From Roseofilum acuticapitatum BLCC-M154 (lineage in GTDB: Bacteria; Cyanobacteriota; Cyanobacteriia; Cyanobacteriales; Desertifilaceae), in NCBI RefSeq assembly GCF_030068475.1, contig NZ_JAQOSP010000104.1, positions 1 through 64,000 of the forward strand: a stretch of DNA of 64,000 nt. Reading direction: 5' to 3'. Position numbers and translations under genes: made by a program. A model generated the notes under the pieces. The model was not told the DNA's origin. It did not search any database and was given only the letters and a program-made list of their open reading frames with translations. Of the stretch, positions 44,205 through 51,709 are shown one piece after another. Each line of letters starts with the position of its first letter. Position 1 is the first letter of the stretch.

Positions 44205-44289
44205 GTCATGGCGAATATAACGCAGTGAAATGAATCCATCTCCAGCCTCTCGATAGTGTTGGAGATGGATTCTCTGCGATCGCGATGAC
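44205..44289. repeat. diverged GTCAT-type REP/MITE-like hairpin
   Basis: 85 bases with ends GTCATGGCGA / TCGCGATGAC (one mismatch) and inner complementary pairs CGCAG/CTGCG and AATCCATCTCCA/TGGAGATGGATT. Same length and fold as the element at 4080-4164, but with a different core. Confidence 0.65.
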
Positions 44290-44318
44290 AACTGTTTAAG
44301 CGGATTTGATATTACAAT

Positions 44319-44831
44319 CTAGAAGATAGGAACCCTACGTTTTAGGTTCAACAGGAACTTAAGCCATGCTCTTGCTGGCTTATCATAAAAAACAAAAATA
44401 TCTCCAAATGCTTCATGAGCATTTTTATGGTGTTGCCAATGGAATTCAGGGGTAACAATACCCAAATATTGACAAACTTTGCTGATCTTTTCAGGCGTTT
44501 GCCAACTTAGGGCAGTTGTATGTCTCCAAATGACATGACCCTGACCGCATAAATAACATAAAATACAGCCCGAAACTGAAATGGGTAAAAAAATAGGTAA
44601 AAGAAGGAAGTAAGGCGCAATTCCCAATACTCCATCGAGTAAAACCTTCCATTGTGGACTCAGAACAGCATAATGATAGAAATCCTTGTTTTTACTATGG
44701 TGAACTGTGACATGAAACTTACCAAAAGCATGTTCTGGGACGTGGTATATAAATGTAGATAGGAAATCTCCTAAGATGAGTCCCACAATCGAAACTATGA
44801 TTGCTTTCAAGACGATCGCTAAAATAATCAC
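44319..44831 (-). CDS. fatty acid hydroxylase / sterol desaturase superfamily membrane protein
   Basis: 170 residues with two or three membrane segments (IVLKAIIVSIVGLILGDFLSTF; APYFLLLPIFLPISVSGCILCYL). Three His clusters fit a membrane di-iron site: YHVPEHAFGKFHVTVHHSKNK, GHVIWRH and FHWQHHKNAHEAFGDIF. The order and the ending FGDIFVFYD resemble PF04116 (HxxxxH, HxxxHH, HHxxxH ... YGDxFxxWD). It lies among acyl-lipid desaturases but on the opposite strand. Hydroxylation or desaturation of a lipid is inferred. A plasmanylethanolamine-desaturase (CarF/TMEM189) relation was considered and fits less well. Confidence 0.72.
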   Translation of the reverse strand: MIILAIVLKAIIVSIVGLILGDFLSTFIYHVPEHAFGKFHVTVHHSKNKDFYHYAVLSPQWKVLLDGVLGIAPYFLLLPIFLPISVSGCILCYLCGQGHVIWRHTTALSWQTPEKISKVCQYLGIVTPEFHWQHHKNAHEAFGDIFVFYDKPARAWLKFLLNLKRRVPIF

Positions 44832-45053
44832 TGTTTACTTCTCTCCATATCAGTTGACTGTTGATCGTAATTTGAGGAACTACTCCCTAGGCGCTAACAT
44901 TATAGGGCCATGTATCCTCCTCGTAAACTGTTTATTGTATACAAATCTATTTAACTTCCTTTTAACTTGAGTTGCGATATGGCTCTTTGGGTGTTATCTT
45001 TTTGAAAGCTTCAGGATAAATTAGTTTATAAATTTTCAATCTTCTTAAATAAG

Positions 45054-46157
45054 ATGCTAGAAAAGTTTACCTTACTCTCAGAGTTAACAGAATCACAGCG
45101 CCAACAAGTTGAAAAGGCTTGCGATCGCCGTTTTTATGCAAAAGGTGATATTCTGTTCCAGGAAAATGACACAACAGATGAAATTTACTTTCTCCTGTCG
45201 GGTAAGGTTGAATTGTGTAAAATAGAGCTAGGAACTCAGAATAACCTTAAGTTTAAAGAGATGTTTCCAGGAGAAAGCTTTGGTGAAATGTCCTTTATTG
45301 ATGGTTCTCCTCGCAGTTGTTCGATTATTGCTGCTGAAGATAGTGAAGTATATATTCTGGATCGGCATAAATTAATTGATACAGCATCAGAAGTCAGTGA
45401 AATTATCAGTACATTTGGATTAACGATTACTCGCCAAGTTAATAGCTACTTACGATATTTGAGCGATCGCCACGTTTCCACCCTACAAGAGCAAATCAAT
45501 GAACTCCAGGAAAGAACTAATTTTGCCAACTTCCTAGTATTTCTACTAATCGTCCTCTTTATTACAGCAATTGTCAATTCAGCCATTCACCAATTCTTTT
45601 CTGAGTCAGTCCTCAAAACCAAATTATTTAGTTGGTCTTTTCTCATCATTGGCTTTGGCATCCCTTTAGTCTTAGCCTCCTGGAAAACCAAACTCTCTCC
45701 CCAAGAAATTGGTTTCACAACCAAAAATCTCAAACGATCCACTATGGATGGTATTTTATTGACCAGTATAGGAATCTTTCTGGTTTTGCTCATTTGCGTC
45801 GTTGTTGATGCCATCATTCCCGGTTCCCATCTCGTGCAAAATTTCCGTAATATGACTTTACCTCTATCTTCTTTGACCTACTTCGTTCATAGCTATATAC
45901 AAGAAGCCTTACGAGCCATTATCCAAATTTCTTTACAAAAATTTTTAGTTTACAGAAAAGAGATCTCAGCCATCTGTATCACGGCTTTAACCTTTAGCAT
46001 GTGCCATATGCACTTTGGTATAGTTGCCATTGCGGTCACTTTATTCTCTAGTATCCTTTTCGGGTTTATCTATATTCGTACCTACAACTTACTCGGTGTC
46101 AGTATATTTCACTTTATCATGGGTTTTGTCGTGTTCAAAACTCTCCTAGGATTTTAA
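45054..46157 (+). CDS. cyclic-nucleotide-binding domain fused to a CPBP-type membrane domain
   Basis: 367 residues. Residues about 1-125 are a cAMP/cGMP-binding domain with a good phosphate-binding cassette (PGESFGEMSFIDGSPRSCSII, with the Glu and Arg retained). A coiled-coil linker follows (STLQEQINELQERTNF), then about six to eight membrane helices. The second half resembles CPBP (CAAX protease/bacteriocin-processing) proteins. Motif 1 is degenerate (YIQEALRAI in place of EExxxR), while FSMCH and a later H (SIFHFIMG) are present; the usual final Asn is Gly. Peptidase activity is therefore doubtful. It lies between the hydroxylase-family gene and the second desC, all within the desaturase island. 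Confidence 0.8.
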   Translation: MLEKFTLLSELTESQRQQVEKACDRRFYAKGDILFQENDTTDEIYFLLSGKVELCKIELGTQNNLKFKEMFPGESFGEMSFIDGSPRSCSIIAAEDSEVYILDRHKLIDTASEVSEIISTFGLTITRQVNSYLRYLSDRHVSTLQEQINELQERTNFANFLVFLLIVLFITAIVNSAIHQFFSESVLKTKLFSWSFLIIGFGIPLVLASWKTKLSPQEIGFTTKNLKRSTMDGILLTSIGIFLVLLICVVVDAIIPGSHLVQNFRNMTLPLSSLTYFVHSYIQEALRAIIQISLQKFLVYRKEISAICITALTFSMCHMHFGIVAIAVTLFSSILFGFIYIRTYNLLGVSIFHFIMGFVVFKTLLGF

Positions 46158-46231
46158 GTCAGGCAAATTACTCAACTAACGTACTGTATCTGAAAGAAGC
46201 CATAGCGAGTAACTAACTTAATGTAAAAAAT

Positions 46232-47077
46232 ATGATAGAATCCACCTCTTCTCAAGCCATTCATACCGAAAACCCACCTTCTCTAAAATTAAATCCGATT
46301 ATCCTATGTTGGATTACTATAATCCATTTAGGGGCGATTTTCGCCTTATTACCCCAGTTTTTTAGTTGGTCTGGTGTCCTGGTTTGTGTTCTCTTGCACT
46401 GGATTACCGGAAGTTTAGGCGTTGAAATTGGATGGCATCGTTTAGGGAGTCATCGAAGTTTTAGTTGTCCCCAATGGGTTGAATATTTTTTGGTCTTTTG
46501 TGGAACACTCAGTGCCATGTCTAGCCCAATTAGTTGGGTCGGAACTCATCGCCTTCATCATGCCCATTCCGATCGCGATGGGGATTATCATAATGCAGCA
46601 CGGGGATTTTGGTGGAGCCATGTCCTGTGGATTTTCTATCATAAACCTGGCTTAGAAACGAAAATTCCTGAAGTGACCCATGATTTACAAGACGATCCCT
46701 TTTACCAATTTTGTCACAAATATTTGCTTGCTCTTCAATTAGCGTTAGCCGCCATCTTATTTGCTCTTGGGGGTTGGTCTTGGGTGATGTGGGGAATCTT
46801 CTTTCGTCTGGTGACTCTGTGGCATAGTGTTTGGATCATTAATAGTCTAGCTCACCGTCTTGGCTATCGTAATTTTGATACGAATGATCTCTCTACTAAT
46901 GTTTGGTGGTTATTTCCCATAAGCTACGGGAGTTGCTGGCATAATAACCATCACGCCTTTCCCCATTCTGCTCGTTGCGGCTTAAAGTGGTGGGAAATCG
47001 ATCCGAGTTGGGGAGTCATTAGCCTGTTACATCGTGTTGGCTTAGTGACCAAAGTTCGGCTTCCCAATCAATCCTAG
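46232..47077 (+). CDS. desC: acyl-lipid desaturase, DesC (delta-9) type, copy 2
   Basis: 281 residues. His boxes are GWHRLGSHRSF, HRLHHAHSD and HNNHHAFPHSAR. It has the full ITGSLGVEIGW spacing before box 1. Overall it is clearly paralogous to the gene at 43337. The N-terminal 30 residues are unrelated, while the final 36 residues are identical and their DNA differs only at synonymous sites. Some cyanobacteria carry two DesC enzymes acting at different glycerol positions (DesC1/DesC2); which is which cannot be told here. It follows the CNBD-CPBP gene by 74 bases in the same direction. Confidence 0.9.
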   Translation: MIESTSSQAIHTENPPSLKLNPIILCWITIIHLGAIFALLPQFFSWSGVLVCVLLHWITGSLGVEIGWHRLGSHRSFSCPQWVEYFLVFCGTLSAMSSPISWVGTHRLHHAHSDRDGDYHNAARGFWWSHVLWIFYHKPGLETKIPEVTHDLQDDPFYQFCHKYLLALQLALAAILFALGGWSWVMWGIFFRLVTLWHSVWIINSLAHRLGYRNFDTNDLSTNVWWLFPISYGSCWHNNHHAFPHSARCGLKWWEIDPSWGVISLLHRVGLVTKVRLPNQS

Positions 47078-47086
47078 TCTGTTGAA

Positions 47087-47386
47087 CTAACGCTTAGAGG
47101 GATGAAACTTCCGGTATAGCATCCCCTTCACCGGGTTTCCCCCTATCAAATGCCGCTCCACCACCGCAGGCACTTCCTGGGGAGAAACCCGACAATACCA
47201 AACCTCTTCCGGTAAAACCAAGACCATCGGCCCATTGCCACATTGTCCTAAGCAATGAACTGCTATCACTTCTACACCCTCGACGGGATAAAGTTCAAAG
47301 GCCTCCAATACCTGAGTTGCGCCTAACTTACGACAGCTTTGATGCTGACACACTCGCACCTGTTTGGTTGGTTTGGTTTCATTCAT
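47087..47386 (-). CDS. thioredoxin-like [2Fe-2S] ferredoxin
   Basis: A 99-residue protein of the NuoE/Shethna-type thioredoxin-fold ferredoxin family. Cluster ligands are CQHQSC (C-x4-C) and CLGQCG (C-x3-C), the standard pattern. Conserved surroundings are VRVCQHQSCRKLGA and VHCLGQCGNGPMVLVLPEEVWY. The C-terminal tail is basic. It is probably a cytosolic electron carrier or a regulatory Fe-S protein; cyanobacteria have several of unknown partner. It converges on desC copy 2, with a nine-base gap. Confidence 0.88.
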   Translation of the reverse strand: MNETKPTKQVRVCQHQSCRKLGATQVLEAFELYPVEGVEVIAVHCLGQCGNGPMVLVLPEEVWYCRVSPQEVPAVVERHLIGGNPVKGMLYRKFHPSKR

Positions 47387-47416
47387 ATCGTGATTTCAAG
47401 TCTGGTTAAAAACCAT

Positions 47417-47497
47417 AATTAAAAATCTAGGGAGCGAGAGGCTCCCACTCTAGTAATATCAAGGGATTTCAGGAGTGCGGGCATCTTGCCCGCTTCC
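47417..47497. repeat. copy of the GGGAGC / GCGGGCATCTTGCCCGC repeat block
   Basis: Matches the block starting near 4217 over about 80 bases (ATTAAAAATC, GGGAGCGAG, GCTCCCACTC, then AGGAGTGCGGGCATCTTGCC). It lies between the ferredoxin and cysteine synthase genes and may act as a terminator. Confidence 0.7.
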
Positions 47498-47503
47498 ATG
47501 TTT

Positions 47504-48478
47504 TTAATCCGGTAGCAAATTCTTGGAGGCTAACCACTCCCGATTATACAGTTTTGACTGATAGCGAGCGCCCCCATCGCATAAGACCGTGACAATGGTA
47601 TGTCCTGGCCCCATGTGTTTGGCTAAGGCTACGGCAGCACCGACATTAATACCGACAGAACCGCCCATAAATAAACCATCCCGGCGTAATAACTGATAGA
47701 TGACTCGGATACATTCAGCATCATCGACTTGAATGGCATCATCGATGGGCACGCCTTCCATGTTTTTGGTAATCCGAGAATTCCCAATTCCTTCAGTGAT
47801 TGAACTGCCTTCTGGCTTCATTTCTCCAGTTTTCACATAGGAATATAAACCACTGCCTATGGGATCGGCAACCACCACCTGAATATTGGGGTTTTTCTCC
47901 TTCAAGAAAAGAGCCACTCCCGCATAGGTTCCCCCGGTTCCCGTGGCAGCTACCCAACCATCAATTTTACCGTCGGTCTGTTGCCAGAGTTCTGGCCCGG
48001 TGGTTTCATAATGGGCTTGGCGATTGGCTAAATTATCAAATTGATTGGCCCAAATGGCGTTATCGAGTTCAGCCGCAACTCGCCCTGATAATTTCACATA
48101 ATTATTGGGGTCTCGATAGGGTACAGCCGGAACCGTTTGCACATCTGCCCCTAGAGTTCGTAGGGCCTCTATTTTTTCCTGGGATTGGGTGTCGGGGATA
48201 ATGATTTTACAGCGATAGCCTTTAGCATTACAAATATGGGCTAAACCAATGCCCGTATTGCCTGCCGTTCCTTCCACTACTGTACCACCGGGTTTGAGGA
48301 GTCCTTGTTTTTCCGCATCTTCAATCATATAGAGGGCGGCGCGGTCTTTGACGGAACCCCCTGGATTGAGGAATTCTGCTTTACCGAGAATTTCGCACCC
48401 AGTTTCTTCGCAAAAACTGTTTAATCGAATCAGGGGCGTGTTGCCCACTGTGGCTATAAATCCTGCTTTGATATCCAT
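47504..48478 (-). CDS. cysK: cysteine synthase (O-acetylserine sulfhydrylase)
   Basis: A PLP enzyme that forms cysteine from O-acetylserine and sulfide. 324 residues. The PLP Lys lies in FLNPGGSVKDRAALYMI. The substrate loop is EGTAGNTGIGLA. The phosphate-binding loop is AATGTGGTYAGV, and GLFMGGSVGINVGAA carries the pyridine-N contact. In place of the typical TSGNTG motif it has TAGNTG, a variant common in one cyanobacterial/proteobacterial cysK branch that also includes homologues of cystathionine beta-synthase. No serine acetyltransferase gene is nearby. Confidence 0.88.
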   Translation of the reverse strand: MDIKAGFIATVGNTPLIRLNSFCEETGCEILGKAEFLNPGGSVKDRAALYMIEDAEKQGLLKPGGTVVEGTAGNTGIGLAHICNAKGYRCKIIIPDTQSQEKIEALRTLGADVQTVPAVPYRDPNNYVKLSGRVAAELDNAIWANQFDNLANRQAHYETTGPELWQQTDGKIDGWVAATGTGGTYAGVALFLKEKNPNIQVVVADPIGSGLYSYVKTGEMKPEGSSITEGIGNSRITKNMEGVPIDDAIQVDDAECIRVIYQLLRRDGLFMGGSVGINVGAAVALAKHMGPGHTIVTVLCDGGARYQSKLYNREWLASKNLLPD

Positions 48479-48602
48479 CCGTTTGCTTACCGAACTTTCA
48501 GCTATTCTACTTTTATCCTATAGGCCGCTATGCATGAATTCATTCAGTCTCCTGCTATAAAGGATCGTAAAATTGCCAATCATAGACTTGAAGGATGCTG
48601 TT

Positions 48603-48905
48603 ATGCTGACGATGATTGATCTGTTATTTCGCCTTCGGGAAGCGATACAACCGTTCCTTGTGCCGATTTGCTTTATCAGTGCTTGGGTTTTCATCGCGGG
48701 AGTAGCCTGGACATTAGGGAGGGCGATGGGAGATACTCTAGCCCAGGCTAAACAAATGCATCAGATTCCCTGTGCTTACTGTCAATTTTTTACCAATGAC
48801 CACCGGCTTAAATGTACGGTACATCCCCACTATGCTAATTCTGAACGGGCGATCGATTGCCGGGACTACAAACCGCATCAATCAAAGGGCCCAGGAAGTC
48901 GATAG
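48603..48905 (+). CDS. conserved hypothetical membrane-anchored protein with Cys/His cluster
   Basis: About 100 residues from ATG 48603 (MLTMIDLLFRL); an in-frame start at 48573 is less likely. One membrane helix (FLVPICFISAWVFIAGVAWTL) is followed by a soluble tail. The tail has IPCAYCQFFTNDHRLKCTVHPHYANSERAIDCRDY, in which four Cys and nearby His could bind a metal. I recall similar cyanobacterial proteins of unknown function. It lies 69 bases upstream of the DICT-domain kinase gene. Confidence 0.7.
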   Translation: MLTMIDLLFRLREAIQPFLVPICFISAWVFIAGVAWTLGRAMGDTLAQAKQMHQIPCAYCQFFTNDHRLKCTVHPHYANSERAIDCRDYKPHQSKGPGSR

Positions 48906-48974
48906 AATGAAAACTTAGACGAACTAAACTTTAAGTTAAGTGTGGAGTTGTCCTGACTGGGCGAAGCAGCGTTA

Positions 48975-51032
48975 ATGAGTAATTACACTTCCGTGTTGGC
49001 TGACCTTTTAAAAAGGTTACCCCAATTGCGATCGCAAATCTATTTTAAGCCGTCTTTGACCGCCCTTTCCCATGCCATGGAAGATCAGGTATTGGCTGGA
49101 GGGGATCGGCCCCTGGTGATCGCTAATTTCCAGCGAGAACGGTTTTATCGCCAAGAGTCTCATCGGTATCGCCGCATTGCCCAGAAAACGGATCAGGTTT
49201 ATATTTTGGCGGCTCCAGAAACGGAATTTAAGAGCGCGTCCCAAGAGTATGAAACCATTGCTTTTGATATGCAGGATGAACTCAAGCAGGAATGGCATTT
49301 GGTGATTATTGGCCAGCAATATGCTACTTGTCTGATTTGTCGAGAACGAGATCCATCGGGGATCGGGATGCCGGAAACCCCCTTGATGACGATGGATCAA
49401 GCCCGACGCTTTGAGGGGATTTGGACGTTTGATCGCCAAGTATGCGAACAAGCAGCCGATGCTTTACTCTCTCGCATTTTAGGCTATCGTCCGGAATTGG
49501 CGGCTAAAGTGGAACAGGCCCAAAGTCGTATCACTCAAGGGCCAGTATGTCAAATTAGTCATGTCGATCCGGCCCCCTTTGCCGAGCGTCTGGTGACCTA
49601 TTTACAGGCGGGTCAATATAAACTGGTGAAGGCTTATACGGCGATCGCCAATCAAGAGAAAAAAGAGCGCCTCGTTAACTCCATTACCGATGCCATTCGC
49701 CGTTCCCTCGATCCCGAAGAAATTTTTCAGATTGCCGCCAAAGAACTCGGCCAAGCGATGGAGAGCTGTCGCTGTCTGATTTATCCCTGTAAAGCCAGCC
49801 AAAAACAGGTGACGATTGAATATGAGTACATGAACTCCCGTAAGCTCTCTTCCCTGAAAGGGAAAACTTGGCCTCTGACAGACCATCCCCTCTTCTCCCA
49901 GGTGGTTGAGCAACATCATCAAGCTTACCTGAGCAATGTTAACGCTGATGCCCTCAATCATCCTACTCTGACGGCCCAGGTAACCCCCGCCAAAACTCAC
50001 TCCTGGTTAATGGTTCCCGTACTCTACAAAGAGGAACTCTTAGGCATGATTGAAATACACCACTGTGGGGATAGCTCCTATACTTGGGCATCGAGTCAAC
50101 TGGAACTGGTTCAGGCGATCGCCTCCCAAATTGGAGTCGCCCTCATCCAAGCCCAAGCCTACGCCAACCTCGAAGACCTCAATCAACAACTCGAAGCCCT
50201 CGATCTCACCACCCGCAACCTGATCGCCATTACCGGACACGAACTCCGAACCCCCCTCTCAACCATCCAAGTCTGTCTAGAAAGTTTAGCCAGCGAGCCA
50301 GACATGCCCCAGGATTTGCGCCAGGTGATGCTCAATACTGCCCTAGAGGATGCCGAACGCCTGCGAGAGCTGATCCAAGACTTCCTGACCCTTTCTCGCC
50401 TCGAAAGTGGCTCCGTAGACTGGAACCCCGAACCCCTACCTCTAGAAGAATGTATTGACCTGGCCATCAGCAGTATTCGTGGCCATCAACCCCATCAAGA
50501 CCTACCCCAAATTATTACCCATCTGCCCAAGAGCTTACCCCTGGTTCATGTAGATGGAGAATGGTTAGTGGAAGTTTTATCTAAACTCTTGGATAATGCC
50601 TGTAAATTTACCCCATCCCCAGGACAGGTGACCATTCAAGCGATCTCTAGTACCCAAAGCAAGCAGTTTGAAGCCCTCGTTCCTCCCCAGAAACGCCCCC
50701 AGAATCACCAAGATATGATTTTGGTGACCGTTGAAGATAGCGGCCGCGGAATCGAACCGAACCGCCTAGAAACGGTCTTCGATCGCTTCTATCAAGAAGA
50801 AGGGGCCCTACGTCGCAGTACCGGAGGCACAGGACTGGGTTTAGCCATCTGCCGCCAAATTGTGAGCAACTGGGGAGGGCAAATTTGGGCTGAGTCGGGA
50901 GGGAAAAACCAGGGCAGTCAATTCCGGTTTACCTTACCCATTGTAGATAAAAACCTGTCCCCCACTTCAGTAAGGGCGAGTAGCTCTTCTGCTTCCCGTC
51001 GTCGCTCCTCCACTCTTGGGCGACAGAAGTAA
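48975..51032 (+). CDS. DICT-GAF sensor histidine kinase
   Basis: A 685-residue soluble sensor. Residues 1-210 match the DICT sensory domain (YKQ-like ANFQRERFYRQESHRYRRIA, YILAAPETEF, WHLVIIGQQYATCLICRE), found next to signalling domains in cyanobacteria and light-linked proteins. A GAF domain follows (about 235-390; DAIRRSLDPEEIFQIAAKEL, SWLMVPVLYKEELLGMIEIHHC). Then come the phosphoacceptor ITGHELRTPLSTIQ, N box (LDNACKFTP), G1 (VEDSGRGIEPN) and G2 (GGTGLGLAI). The Ser-rich tail (SSSSASRRRSSTLG) is disordered. It lies 118 bases upstream of psaD on the same strand. The signal is unknown. Confidence 0.9.
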   Translation: MSNYTSVLADLLKRLPQLRSQIYFKPSLTALSHAMEDQVLAGGDRPLVIANFQRERFYRQESHRYRRIAQKTDQVYILAAPETEFKSASQEYETIAFDMQDELKQEWHLVIIGQQYATCLICRERDPSGIGMPETPLMTMDQARRFEGIWTFDRQVCEQAADALLSRILGYRPELAAKVEQAQSRITQGPVCQISHVDPAPFAERLVTYLQAGQYKLVKAYTAIANQEKKERLVNSITDAIRRSLDPEEIFQIAAKELGQAMESCRCLIYPCKASQKQVTIEYEYMNSRKLSSLKGKTWPLTDHPLFSQVVEQHHQAYLSNVNADALNHPTLTAQVTPAKTHSWLMVPVLYKEELLGMIEIHHCGDSSYTWASSQLELVQAIASQIGVALIQAQAYANLEDLNQQLEALDLTTRNLIAITGHELRTPLSTIQVCLESLASEPDMPQDLRQVMLNTALEDAERLRELIQDFLTLSRLESGSVDWNPEPLPLEECIDLAISSIRGHQPHQDLPQIITHLPKSLPLVHVDGEWLVEVLSKLLDNACKFTPSPGQVTIQAISSTQSKQFEALVPPQKRPQNHQDMILVTVEDSGRGIEPNRLETVFDRFYQEEGALRRSTGGTGLGLAICRQIVSNWGGQIWAESGGKNQGSQFRFTLPIVDKNLSPTSVRASSSSASRRRSSTLGRQK

Positions 51033-51150
51033 GGCTTTTGGTCTCTCAATTATGAACAACTGTAACAGTTCCTAACAAAACTTCTAGTCTACCCCCATCT
51101 CAGTGATAGGATGCCATAAAAATCTTGGTTTAGAGGAGAGAGCTTTAACC

Positions 51151-51576
51151 ATGAGTGAGACACTGACCGGACAAGCGCCCCTATTTGGTGGCAGCACTGG
51201 TGGACTACTGACCAAAGCAGCAGTAGAAGAGAAATACGCCATTACTTGGACATCTCCCAAAGCTCAAGTCTTTGAGATGCCCACCGGCGGTGCAGCCACC
51301 ATGCAAGAAGGTGAAAACCTTCTGTATCTGGCTCGCAAGGAACAATGCTTGGCCCTAGCCTATCGCCAACTGCGGCCGAAATTTAAGATCAATGATTATA
51401 AAATTTACCGGGTTTATCCCAGTGGTGAAGTTCAATATCTTCATCCCGCAGATGGCGTGTTCCCTGAAAAAGTGAACGAAGGCCGGGAGTTTGTTGGTAA
51501 AATTGACCGCAATATCGGCAGTAACCCTGAGCCAGCAACTCTCAAGTTTAGTGGCAAACAACCCTACGAGGTTTAA
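51151..51576 (+). CDS. psaD: photosystem I reaction center subunit II
   Basis: A stromal-side PSI subunit that docks ferredoxin. 141 residues from ATG 51151 ([20 protein letters not shown]); the in-frame ATG at 51103 lies in the leader. It matches PsaD throughout: [78 protein letters not shown] upstream is the ribosome binding site. Single-gene unit with two hairpin terminators after it. Confidence 0.98.
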   Translation: MSETLTGQAPLFGGSTGGLLTKAAVEEKYAITWTSPKAQVFEMPTGGAATMQEGENLLYLARKEQCLALAYRQLRPKFKINDYKIYRVYPSGEVQYLHPADGVFPEKVNEGREFVGKIDRNIGSNPEPATLKFSGKQPYEV

Positions 51577-51613
51577 GGCACTCCACTCATATTCCTTGAG
51601 TAAAACTAGCGAG

Positions 51614-51636
51614 AAGCTCCTCTAGAGGGAGTTTTT
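51614..51636 (+). terminator. first hairpin after psaD
   Basis: An AAGCTCC/GGGAGTTTTT stem around TCTAGA with one bulge, ending in TTTTT, 38 bases after the psaD stop. Confidence 0.6.
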
Positions 51637-51653
51637 CAACGGTAAAAGACCGG

Positions 51654-51685
51654 AAAAAGGGCGATCGCTGCGATCGCCCTTTTTT
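51654..51685 (+). terminator. main psaD terminator built on HIP1 sites
   Basis: A perfect 14-bp stem AAAAAGGGCGATCG / CGATCGCCCTTTTT with a CTG loop, followed by TTCTTCTT. Each arm includes most of a GCGATCGC octamer. It probably works in both directions, also for the convergent kinase gene. Confidence 0.9.
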
Positions 51686-51709
51686 CTTCTTATTGCTCCC
51701 CCCTTAAAC

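Noticed and set aside
47504-48478. Cystathionine beta-synthase instead of cysteine synthase
   Set aside because: No CBS domains, length 324 and overall motifs fit O-acetylserine sulfhydrylase, though the TAGNTG variant leaves some doubt.
51057-51077. HLR1/RpaB-like direct repeat upstream of psaD (TGTTAGGAAC and TGTTACAGTT on the minus strand)
   Set aside because: Unit spacing is 10 bases where HLR1 needs 12, and the first unit matches poorly.
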